Origin: Mya arenaria
Lineage: Eukaryota > Mollusca > Bivalvia > Myida > Myidae
Direction: 5' to 3'
DNA: 64,000 nt
NCBI RefSeq assembly: GCF_026914265.1
Contig: NC_069134.1
Span: 10,551,258 to 10,615,257 of the forward strand
Shown: positions 1-10,498 of the stretch, piece by piece
Layout of the letters: each line of letters starts with the position of its first letter
Numbering within the stretch: the first letter of the stretch is position 1
Program-made: the position numbers and the translations under genes
The notes under the pieces: generated by a model
The model's database searches: none
What the model was told of the DNA's origin: nothing
Seen by the model: only the letters and a program-made list of their open reading frames with translations

Positions 1-372
1 TTGTACAAACTCAAATTGTTATTTAGACTCAATGTCAACCTTCAAAACGCATGGAAAAACAATGTCTTATAGTACATTTTTATTGATGGTAAAGACGCCA
101 ACATGAAAATATTCCATTTGGATCTCTATCTGTAGAATGACCACGTATTGTCAGTTTGAATGTTCATTCAATGGTTATTTTGTCTGTATTAAAAATGATC
201 TTGATGGGAATATACAGTTTTTTTGCTTACAGTTCTATATCTAGTTGGTGTTGATTTTTGCCTTTTTTAAATATGTAGAGCATGTATAAAAAAAAGAACA
301 GATTCAGTTCCAAGAAAATGTTTTGACCACTTATTTAACTATTTCTGAGAAAATTATTTCTGTGTTCTACAG
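1..372. other. Left-edge non-coding sequence
   Basis: AT-rich sequence with no long open frame and no recognisable RNA or repeat. If the exon pair just to the right is real, this is intron of a plus-strand gene that starts outside the window. Confidence 0.4.
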
Positions 373-639
373 GTTTAGAAAGGATGTATTGAAAAGCAGA
401 GGTAATGTGATAGGAATAATAGTCTGTGATTTTGTTTCACGATCAATGTTTACAATGCAGTCCCAAGTTACCTCAACTGAATCTGTGACAAAGAACAGCT
501 GCCAAACCCAATAACAGATGACAATTCATTGTCGCCACTGTTGTCACTGTCCCTGGAAACTGATGGGGACTCTGTTCTGCAGCAATCTGAAATTACCAGA
601 AAACATTATCAGCCTGGATCACATTTAATATATACATAA
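373..639 (+). CDS. Possible last two exons of an upstream gene
   Basis: Two segments fit together as spliced 3'-terminal coding exons. The first (373-401) follows a pyrimidine-rich acceptor ending in tctacag and ends at a gtaatg donor, encoding FRKDVLKSR. The second (518-639) follows acataacag-like sequence and encodes DDNSLSPLLSLSLETDGDSV and about 20 more residues before TAA at 637-639. Both junctions are phase 1, so the frame is kept across a 115-bp intron. The peptide is serine/leucine-rich and acidic; I do not recognise the family. The remainder of the gene would lie to the left of the window. The acceptor of the second exon has a weak pyrimidine tract, so the model is tentative. Confidence 0.33.
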
Positions 640-2848
640 GTCAATATTTGATGCTTTCAGAAAGTAATTTAATTTTAAATATCAAACAATATCTTGGAGC
701 TTCATGACTAATTCACTTAAGTCTTGATTTGAAGTTATGTGATGATAGCATGCATATCATACTAATCTTTTCTTTCTAACTTTGATTCCTTTCATCTTTC
801 ACTGTTTGGTTAATGCTATGCTCATTGGACCTGTATTTTTTTTAATTGCATTGGTATACATATCTGAACTTATCACATGACTTTCACATGCTAAATATAC
901 ACACTATAAACTGGGAAACCATTATGCGCTATTTTTAAATGGGTAAACTCAGCTGAGACAGCGACAAAATATTTTTGGTAATCATGTTAAATGATGTATG
1001 ATGTATAATCATACTAATTCGTATTAATAATTCTAGGCTTGCTTTGAGAAAAATACAGTATTTGCTGATTTTGGGAACATCTGGTGTCTAGTACCTTTAA
1101 CTGTTGAAGTTCTGAACAAAAATCCTAATCTGATTGTCTAGGATTTGCATAATTTGCTTGGCTTAATAATGACAACATTAAAATCTGGACTTTCATGAAA
1201 AGTGTCATCATTCCGTAGGTTTCAGCTTTTCCCTCACATATTGGTAGTTTTTTTATTGATAAAAAGTTGCCTTGGTTAAGAACTTTAATTGTCACACTAA
1301 TGCACTAAGCTTGATTTTGAAAACGTTGAGGTGCCAATGAAGTTTGTGGTGCCAATGAACAGTAATGGTGTTCATGCATTTTTTTCAGCTCTTTATTGGT
1401 ATTTTATTTTTTAATGGATTACCTGGCAAGTGCCGAGTCATGTCAAAGGTTAATGAAAAAACATGGACAAATGAGGCATTTGAATACATCTGAATAAAAT
1501 GACGTTCAGCTGGGAACGGCGACCTTACGTCAGCGGCTACGAAGCCACGCCCCCTGAAATCAATGGAGCGAACTCTGTTTATGCCCGTCAAACAACCAAA
1601 CAAGGAAGCAACATTTGGCGTCTCGAATTGTTTAACTGGTCTTCAGAGACGTAGGCACAATTCAAATATATAGGAGTTGAGAGTTGGTTAATGTAGTAAA
1701 CGGAAAACTGCTACCTATACATACCTACCGTTATCCACCTCTCCTTCCTTCCAATATTAATTCATTCATTCATTCAAAGGCATGACAATAACGCCTCCAC
1801 GTGGTGTGGCCTGGATGTAGATGGATTCGCTACAGCTAATGGTTATTATAACTTATAAAAGTAATACATCTTATAACTTAACACTCTGACAATAAAATAC
1901 CCCATACCCCAGTTTGCTTATTTCTGCCTAAACAGTAGGCATAATAATCAAAACTTGAATTGAAAATTACTTCAGTTTTAAATAACAAAATAACACATAT
2001 TTTTCATAACAAAGTTCCTCTAATCTTATTTTATTTTCGTATCTTCGTAAAAAAATATATTTTGGGGTTTTATATTGTGGTTGTCTTCTTTGGTTTCGTT
2101 TTCGTTGTTGTCTCCCTTTGACCACTAAGTAACTATTTTACATGGATATTGTATCTGTGTGTGATCAACACTATATGTGTACACGTGCGGTCAACACTGT
2201 TTAAATTAATTTCTGTGACAGATGACATTTTACTGAGTCAAAAAAACACTTAAGGTTTCTTGGATTCTGAAGCTAAGAGTTACCATTTGTCTAACCGTAT
2301 ATTCTGTTGCAAGGTCTTTCATACTTGCGTGTCACATGCAGTGTCAGTGAGAATATATGCAGTTCGATCCACAATCGATAGGTTGAATGTATGATGCAAA
2401 TGTGAAATTGTCATAAGTACACATGGATATCACTATCAACTATGAGCTAATATGGTATATATTAGTTATATTGATCATAGTTATAAATGTCAAACACTTT
2501 GTATTAATTATTTTAATTATTCTTATAATTATTCTCAGTTATTTGTGTACTTTCAGATTGGCGCGGCTGTACGTCAGAGGATATAGAGATTGTGTGAAGC
2601 GAGCATCGTGTTTATTCATCACTTAAAATTATTAGTAACATTAATTACAGAAACATGAACGTATTAATTAACCGACAGAACTAGTCCGGAAAACTTATGA
2701 CCGAAAATAACCAAATTTTCGCATTTTAATCATACCCGTGAATTGTCGTTTTTTGTTCAGTATAGTAATCATTAAGAAAGTAATATTACATAATATAATA
2801 ATACAGTCGCGAACAAAGTCATTAAATACGACTACAAATATATATGGC
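640..2848. other. Intergenic, with a CpG-containing promoter-like patch
   Basis: No supported gene. Most of it is AT-rich. At about 1500-1640 the composition changes: a CRE-like acgtca (near 1528), a GC-box-like gccacgcccc (near 1543) and several CpGs sit close together, which is what a small promoter or enhancer would look like. No transcript model could be attached to it. A 72-codon minus-strand open frame over this patch has no family resemblance and was not called. Confidence 0.35.
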
Positions 2849-2861
2849 GCGAAACTGAAAC
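2849..2861 (+). promoter_or_regulatory. ISRE-like site upstream of the RHIM-death gene
   Basis: The sequence gcgaaactgaaac contains GAAACTGAAAC, an exact fit to the interferon-stimulated response element core GAAANNGAAA that IRF-family factors bind. It lies about 270 bp before the chosen start codon, and a TATA-like run (tatatataatataaa, about 3010-3025) lies between. IRF genes are known in bivalves. Functional use here is inference, because a single 10-bp core can occur by chance. Confidence 0.45.
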
Positions 2862-2891
2862 ATGTGGAAACCACGGCGGTGACGTTTGATA

Positions 2892-2920
2892 CATTCGGAA
2901 CTCCTCGGCCATTCCGAATG
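2892..2920. repeat. Palindromic fragment matching a MITE terminal repeat
   Basis: Perfect 9-bp arms (cattcggaa / ttccgaatg) flank ctcctcggcca. The same string, tcggaactcctcg-ccatt, forms the terminal inverted repeat of the MITE at 31245-31602. This is therefore probably a remnant end, or a solo joined end, of that family sitting in the promoter region of the RHIM-death gene. Confidence 0.5.
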
Positions 2921-3128
2921 CGATTGATACTGTACTATTTGTTCGGATGCTATTAATAGCCAACTACGCCATTGGAAAAAAACCAACGTTTGGTTTTGCA
3001 GTGTAATTCGTATATATAATATAAACTGGATAAAGCTGGAGCTTTACAGATTGGCATAACATAAAATTGTATGTGACTTGTTTAATGTGCAACTAACTAA
3101 ACCACTAGCAAATAACAAAATTTGCAAA

Positions 3129-4793
3129 ATGAAAGTTGATTCGAGCAGCGAAAGCGAAAGTGAGTGGGAGGATTTTGAGGGACTCCATGGTTTCGGCCCG
3201 GGCACAACAGTAATCCAATCGGGTGGAGAAACAACAATCATACCAGGTAATATTAAAAATTAACATGTTACTGAGTGGTTTCCTCAAATAAAGTATATGC
3301 TGGCAATCTTACATCGTTGCCTATGGCTATGACATTTGTTGTACAAGCCATGGCAGTGAATATTCTGATCATAATTAATGTTTAGTCCCACCGTACATTT
3401 ACCTGGTATTTGGACTGCAGTTTTGGCCTGCCGAGATATGCCAACTGCCCGCAACTATCCGATTCGAGCGATTGCAGACCAGACAGTCCAAATACCAGGT
3501 ATACATAGCTCTGTGTTTGGTCAGGGGAACGGGGTGCTGAATCACAGCACAGGCTTTTTGCAATGCATGATCATGCATTTAAAAAACACTAATGTAACAG
3601 TTAATGGTGTTGTCTAAATTACATCCCTGGAATAGGCTTTGAAATTCTTGGGATCGTCGGAGTTCACTGTTTCAACGTTGGGAGGTAATTAGCGCCGGGT
3701 TGCAGCCTGTACCCCGGAATCACATAATATAGTAAAGTCCATATAGTCTCCACACTACTGATGGATTAGGTACCAAGGCCCTAGTACAGCCGCCGAATCC
3801 AATCAAGCATGTAACCATGGTTACATAAAATAAGCACGATTCCTAGCGTAACTTTTTTATTGTCAGCTTTTTAGAAATTGGTCCTGCCGCCAGTCTGAAA
3901 ACCTTGCCTAACAGATTTAATAGTGTGTTCACGCGCGTCTGTGAATATGGATTTGACTCTTTCACATATTATTTATCATCATCATGTAGCATTAATTACT
4001 TTCTACGTAGCCGGAACTTAAATTTAAATAAATTTCCCCGAGATCCGTCTCTTTGTATATCCGTTGAAAACCATTTTCTGAATGTGGCCTTCTTTAAAAA
4101 TTGGAAAATCCTGAATTGTTTAGGTTTCAGTAATAACAGAGAAATATTACTTTTTGCAGCAGGTTGTAGTGTTCAAATCTCCGGGATGACAGGCCTCACT
4201 ATCGGCGCCAATAACTACACGGTCGTGGAAAGAAACGGGACACATAGGGCACGTTCGCGCAATCACGGTCACAGAAAACACACTCGTTCAAGGTCACCAC
4301 CCGTCAGAACAGGTTTGTACTTCTAAAAATCCATGGTCTGTTCTCTGTGATACTTGTTAAAGATGAAAATGCAATTATGGTAACGGGATCAACATGTTTT
4401 CTAGTGACATACGGACTAAGGTGTATTTTTAAAATGGTAGTATGTGATGCTATTCACTATTATTTGCAAAAAAAATTTTTCAGCAATCACCGTTTTTTTT
4501 TTTTTAATGTTTTATCATCTACAGATTCAACAACGCCGGTATCAAATTCAAATATGAACCATATTTGTAACAACATCGGGGGCCGATGGCGCAGGCTAGG
4601 TGCCGCTCTTGGTGAGACGCGGGGCGCCTTGGAGGCTATCGAGTATGACTTTCGGACAGAGGGGACGTATGAAATGGCCTGGCAGATGCTCCTCAGATGG
4701 CGACGTCGGAACGGAAGTGGAGCGACCGTTGGCCGTCTCGTGAAATGCCTCTTGGAAATAGGCGAGTCGGAGTTAGCCAAAGAAATGCCTTGA
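3129..4793 (+). CDS. RHIM and death-domain adaptor (RIPK1/IMD-like, no kinase)
   Basis: Four exons: 3129-3246, 3421-3498, 4163-4312 (or from 4160) and 4525-4793. All have GT-AG boundaries and every intron is phase 1. They total 615 nt, giving 204 residues. Residues 76-88 (TGLTIGANNYTVV) fit a RHIM: compare RIPK1's TGIQIGAYNYMEI, with the I-G core, NY and flanking hydrophobics kept and core Q replaced by T. Residues 93-114 are a basic Arg/Ser/His linker. Residues 132-203 form a death domain whose WQMLLRWRRRNGSGATVGRL resembles the RIPK1 death domain. The N-terminus is Ser/Glu-rich (SSSESESEWEDFEG). RHIM followed by death domain without a kinase is the layout of arthropod IMD, so the inferred role is an amyloid-nucleating adaptor in NF-kB or cell-death signalling. 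The start at 3129 has A at -3; an in-frame ATG at 3078 is in poorer context. Exon boundaries need transcript support. Confidence 0.8.
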
Positions 4794-5161
4794 AAGGGTA
4801 CGAGAGTGTGACTGGGTCAATATTCTCGAAATGGACATATCCAGGAACATATTGGTATAGTCTCCGAACCGTCCATCATCCACTGTGACAGTTAAGAATG
4901 GGTAACGGATCATTTTTTATCGAAATCATTGGTAAAAGCTAGGACCAATTACACCTACTCCTAGGTCAAAGTAACATTTGTCACCGTCCGAAACATGAAG
5001 GACATTATGTGTTAGCATGTCTTGTTAACAATGCCTAGAGAATGTTGTGCTTTTTATTTCTGAACTTTTGAGACAACGTTTGTTTCTTTGTGTGCATTTC
5101 GGAAATCCAGATCAGACCGAGTTTGTTTATAATGTACGACGTTATCATATACGACTTCACC

Positions 5162-5252
5162 AATAAAAAGTTTGTATATGTTGAATGTGTAGTTATTCAA
5201 ACTCATTTGTTGCAAATTTAATGTAAAATACCATTATTTGTTTTCAATAAAA
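5162..5252 (+). terminator. Two polyadenylation signals for the RHIM-death gene
   Basis: AATAAA occurs at 5162 and again at 5247, 370-455 bp after the stop codon and before the satellite begins. Either would give a normal-length 3' UTR. Confidence 0.5.
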
Positions 5253-5448
5253 AAGTTAACCCGTGTGTTGTTGTTCAACTAGCATCATGTTCAGTTTTAA
5301 ATGCCACCAGCAAAACACTAAGGTAGATGTACCATGCCCTCTTTTGGCGCCAACCATGTGCTATCGCTTTCGTTTTCACGTGAAACCAAAGGAAACTATT
5401 TGAATCTGATATTATAGTATTATATTAAGCCCATTAGGTTTCTTTAAA

Positions 5449-7850
5449 ACTGCGCATATTATACGTTTTCCAAGATAGTTTTACATAGTCAACTGCGCAT
5501 ATTATACGTTTTCCAAGATATTTTTACACAGTCAACTGCGCATATTATACGTTTTCCAAGATATTTTTACACAGTCAACTGCGCATATTAAACGTTTTCC
5601 AAGATATTTTTACATAGTCAACTGCGCATATTATACGTTTTCCAAGATATTTTTACATAGTCAACTGCGCATATTATACGTTTTCCAAGATATTTTTACA
5701 TAGTCAACTGCGCATATTATACGTTTTCCAAGATATTTTTACATAGTCAACTGCGCATATTATACGTTTTCCAAGATATTTTTACATAGTCAACTGCGCA
5801 TATTATACGTTTTCCAAGATATTTTTACATAGTCAACTGCGCATATTATACGTTTTCCAAGATATTTTTACATAGTCAACTGCGCATATTATACGTTTTC
5901 CAAGATATTTTTACATAGTCAACTGCGCATATTATACGTTTTCCAAGATATTTTTACATAGTCAACTGCGCATATTATACGTTTTCCAAGATATTTTTAC
6001 ATAGTCAACTGCGCATATTATACGTTTTCCAAGATATTTTTACATAGTCAACTGCGCATATTATACGTTTTCCAAGATATTTTTACATAGTCAACTGCGC
6101 ATATTATACGTTTTCCAAGATATTTTTACATAGTCAACTGCGCATATTATACGTTTTCCAAGATATTTTTACATAGTCAACTGCGCATATTAAACGTTTT
6201 CCAAGATATTTTTACATAGTCAACTGCGCATATTATACGTTTTCCAAGATATTTTTACATAGTCAACTGCGCATATTATACGTTTTCCAAGATATTTTTA
6301 CATAGTCAACTGCGCATATTAAACGTTTTCCAAGATATTTTTACATAGTCAACTGCGCATATTAAACGTTTTCCAAGATATTTTTACATAGTCAACTGCG
6401 CATATTATACGTTTTCCAAGATATTTTTACATAGTCAACTGCGCATATTAAACGTTTTCCAAGATATTTTTACATAGTCAACTGCGCATATTAAACGTTT
6501 TCCAAGATATTTTTACATAGTCAACTGCGCATATTATACGTTTTCCAAGATATTTTTACATTGTCAACTGCGCATATTAAACGTTTTCCAAGATATTTTT
6601 ACATAGTCAACTGCGCATATTATACGTTTTCCAAGATATTTTTACATAGTCAACTGCGCATATTAAACGTATTCCAAGATATTTTTACATAGTCAACTGC
6701 GCATATTATACGTTTTCCAAGATATTTTTACATAGTCAACTGCGCATATTATACGTTTTCCAAGATATTTTTACATAGTCAACTGCGCATATTAAACGTT
6801 TTCCAAGATATTTTTACATAGTCAACTGCGCATATTATACGTTTTCCAAGATATTTTTACATAGTCAACTGCGCATATTATACGTTTTCCAAGATATTTT
6901 TACATAGTCAACTGCGCATATTAAACGTTTTCCAAGATATTTTTACATAGTCAACTGCGCATATTAAACGTTTTCCAAGATATTTTTACATAGTCAACTG
7001 CGCATATTATACGTTTTCCAAGATATTTTTACATAGTCAACTGCGCATATTAAACGTTTTCCAAGATATTTTTACATAGTCAACTGCGCATATTAAACGT
7101 TTTCCAAGATATTTTTACATAGTCAACTGCGCATATTATACGTTTTCCAAGATATTTTTACATAGTCAACTGCGCATATTATACGTTTTCCAAGATATTT
7201 TTACATAGTCAACTGCGCATATTAAACGTTTTCCAAGATATTTTTACATAGTCAACTGCGCATATTAAACGTTTTCCAAGATATTTTTACATAGTCAACT
7301 GCGCATATTATACGTTTTCCAAGATATTTTTACATTGTCAACTGCGCATATTAAACGTTTTCCAAGATATTTTTACATAGTCAACTGCGCATATTATACG
7401 TTTTCCAAGATATTTTTACATAGTCAACTGCGCATATTAAACGTTTTCCAAGATATTTTTACATAGTCAACTGCGCATATTATACGTTTTCCAAGATATT
7501 TTTACATAGTCAACTGCGCATATTATACGTTTTCCAAGATATTTTTACATAGTCAACTGCGCATATTATACGTTATCCAAGATATTTTTACATAGTCAAC
7601 TGCGCATATTATACGTTTTCCAAGATATTTTTACATAGTCAACTGCGCATATTAAACGTTTTCCAAGATATTTTTACAGAGTCAACTGCGCATATTAAAC
7701 GTTTGAAAGATATTTTTACAGAGTCAACTGCGCATATTAAACGTTTGAAAGATATTTTTACTGAGTAAACTGCGCTTATTATACATTTTTAAGATATTTT
7801 TACAGAGTAAACTGCGCATATCAAACGTTTGAAAGATATTTTTTACAGAG
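5449..7850. repeat. 43-bp satellite, about 56 copies
   Basis: Head-to-tail units of 43 bp built around ctgcgcatattatacg, ttttccaagatatttttaca and tagtcaa. Units are nearly identical except for a recurrent switch between ttatacg and ttaaacg. The last four or five units (from about 7680) are diverged and some are shortened, as expected at an array edge. A rare variant, acattgtc for acatagtc, appears at 6561 and 7335, exactly 774 bp or 18 units apart, which suggests duplication of an 18-unit block. The array starts about 200 bp after the RHIM-death gene. Confidence 0.97.
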
Positions 7851-8164
7851 TATAAGGTACAAAAATGAGAAAGTTAAGAATTGAAATTTGAAGTCATTTT
7901 CATGGCAATGTCAATCGTATTCAATATCGTTCTTATCCTTGGTCACACCTCAGTGATTTCATTGGCCAGATAATTTTAGAGTCCATTCAAACAGTATCAA
8001 GTGAATTTAAGGGTGGTCATTGAATACAGCCCCAGGCTTTTCTGGAAACCTGAATATGAAATTACATAGCCTTGTAATTCCATGTCAAGCCTGTACTTTA
8101 TATCTCAGCAGGGAAAAGCACATACATGTAGCGACTTTCAAACTGACACACAAGAACAAGTAAA
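7851..8164. other. Short unique stretch between satellite and geminin 3' region
   Basis: No gene, RNA or repeat recognised beyond the decayed last satellite units at its left edge. Confidence 0.4.
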
Positions 8165-9470
8165 GCCAACATTATACGTTTTATTTTTCAAATATCTTTG
8201 ACAATACTTATATTTACAATAAAACAAAATACAAACACATTTCATTTCAGTACTGAGCAGTGAACAATAACATTAACTTTCAGCAAATCATATTTACTAT
8301 GTAATTTTATGTTATAATTTAATTCTCAATCTCATTGGGTAAATCTTAGTTAATAGGTAATTTCTTCCACCACAATCTCCTTAATTTACCAGTTTTTATC
8401 TGTAAATTAACTTCTGTAAACTATTTAGGTTTTGTAAACTGTAAGAACATGTACATTTTCTTGAGCCAAACTTATACAATAACTTCCCACTGGTCTTCCC
8501 ACCTATCTATGATCAATGAAAACTATTTCATCTTTCATAATCACAATACAATATCTTAAACATGCAGTTGGAAATACAATTGAATCTACTTGAATAAACA
8601 TCGTTGATATACACACATATTAGTGGGTTTTTTTAGGGAAACTGTCATGTCACATACATAATGCTACATTAAAAGTAAACCTATTTAAATGTGTATGAAG
8701 GACTGGTATTCTGGTGATTTAAACAACCACAGAGATGGAAAATGAAATACCACCAGAATATTCCAGTATCTAATAAGTGATTTCCCATAAGTCTCACAAT
8801 TACAAAATTTATTCTTTATCTTAAACGGCTTGTAGTGATAAAAATAACCATTTTACAGCCACAAATGTCAAATAAAACCATTTAAAATTACATCACATGA
8901 CCTTGATGAACTTTGATGAAGTTTTCGTAATTCCAATTATTTCCAGCATGATTGAACAAATTACAATGGTGGTGTTGAAATTACAATGGTGGTGTTGAAA
9001 TTAAAATGGTGGTTTTGAAATTACAATGGTTGTGTTGAAATTACAATGGTGGTGTTGCGTTTGTAATGCATAAATGTATACAACAGTAATATTTATCATG
9101 GAATTAACAATTCTAAAATTGGTTTTCTGTATACATTCTTGCTAACTAAAAAGCTGTTAAATAATATTAAAAACAGTTAAAACCATTTCTATTTACAAGG
9201 CAGGCTAGCATAATTCACCGACTCTCTTTATGCAAATTCTAATTGATGATATTTTAAACAATGTAAGAAAGTAAGAAAGACATTGGCATACATCCAACAC
9301 AATTAACATTACAATGTTCCGCTGAGATCATCTTGAAAATACAGTTATTCTGAAGCACCAGTCACTTAAGACAAGAACAATTTAACGTCCTTGTTGATTA
9401 TCATGTAGGCAAGAAGAGTGATCCATCATTGTCACTGCAGGATATCCTTGATGGCTGGTGTCAAAGTCAA
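8165..9470 (-). other. Candidate alternative last exon and 3' UTR of geminin
   Basis: On the minus strand a good acceptor (catgtatttccag) at about 9471 opens a frame of 29 codons (VDFDTSHQGYPAVTMMDHSS, then SCLHDNQQGR ending in TAA). Downstream, an AATAAA on the minus strand lies near 8182-8187. The acceptor is in phase with the donor of geminin exon 4 (10903), so this could be an alternative terminal exon that replaces the acidic tail. A short direct repeat (ttacaatggtggtgttgaaa, five times, about 8963-9060) lies inside. Alternatively it is unrelated non-coding sequence. Confidence 0.3.
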
Positions 9471-10498
9471 CCTGGAAATACATGGGCAATTGTTACATTG
9501 CTTAAAACATTTTTTTAAAACAAACAATGTGAAAACCAGTTCTGACCAGTTAATTTTGACATGATCCCAGTAAAATTGTTAATGGTTTGGGATGTCTAAA
9601 GAACGTTAAATGTATACATTGATAAAATGTTTTCAGAATTTTTTGTCATGATCATTTTAAACGACGAAACCGACTGTTAATTTTTTCTCCCAGTATTATT
9701 GCTTGTTTTTCAAATGAAAATCGGTGTGAAGTAAGGGTATGTTTTATGTACAAAATGTGTGACATAATCCATGGTTTATATCACAAGAACGCACTAACAG
9801 TTAACAACTTGGGATGGAAATGAATTGAATTGGTATTGAAAGGGTCAGCGTGTTTCATACTCAAAAGACTTTAAATCAAGCCTAAAGTACAATACTAAAT
9901 ACTGATACACATATTAAAGCATTTTAAGCATTATTTTGTTTGTTACTGCTAGTACTATTTATTTCCAGGATTGAGCAGACATTATTAAAATCAACAAAAC
10001 TGTCCTATCTTGTTCTACCTTTTTGAAATTTCAGAAATTATTTTTAATCTTGAAATAGTCTGAACCTGTACTTTTTTTTTTAATCTTTTACAAATACTGC
10101 AGAATGGGTATTAAATGAATTAGTTTAAGAACTTATTTGTTGGATTGAGCAATTTTTAAAAGCATCTGAAATTTTGTCAGTCCAAATGACACACTTTTCA
10201 ACAAATGATGTATGCTTACAACATAAGAAACTTGCACTGTTTAAGTCATTAGGTCAACAGTTTGGTTGACTGAGGGAACTCAGGGGGCCGTAACAGAGAG
10301 AATCTTAGCAGTGAGCCCTGATAAAAAGTTTTTGGATTCACCCCTTGATTTGAAGAGAAAGATACTATATGTTGTCACTTGTATATTTTCATGAAATAAA
10401 TATGTTTAAACCAAGAGTAAGATAAAGCACTGCTTGTTCTTTTTTTGTCTAATCGTCTCATATATTAACATTAAATTCATACACTGTGCTTATTGGGT

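Noticed and set aside
1385-1603. 72-codon minus-strand frame over the CpG patch
   Set aside because: No splice context or family resemblance; the region reads better as a promoter-like patch.
4487-4780. 97-codon antisense frame opposite the death-domain exon
   Set aside because: Shadow of the real coding strand; its peptide has no domain and the sense strand has a clear death domain.
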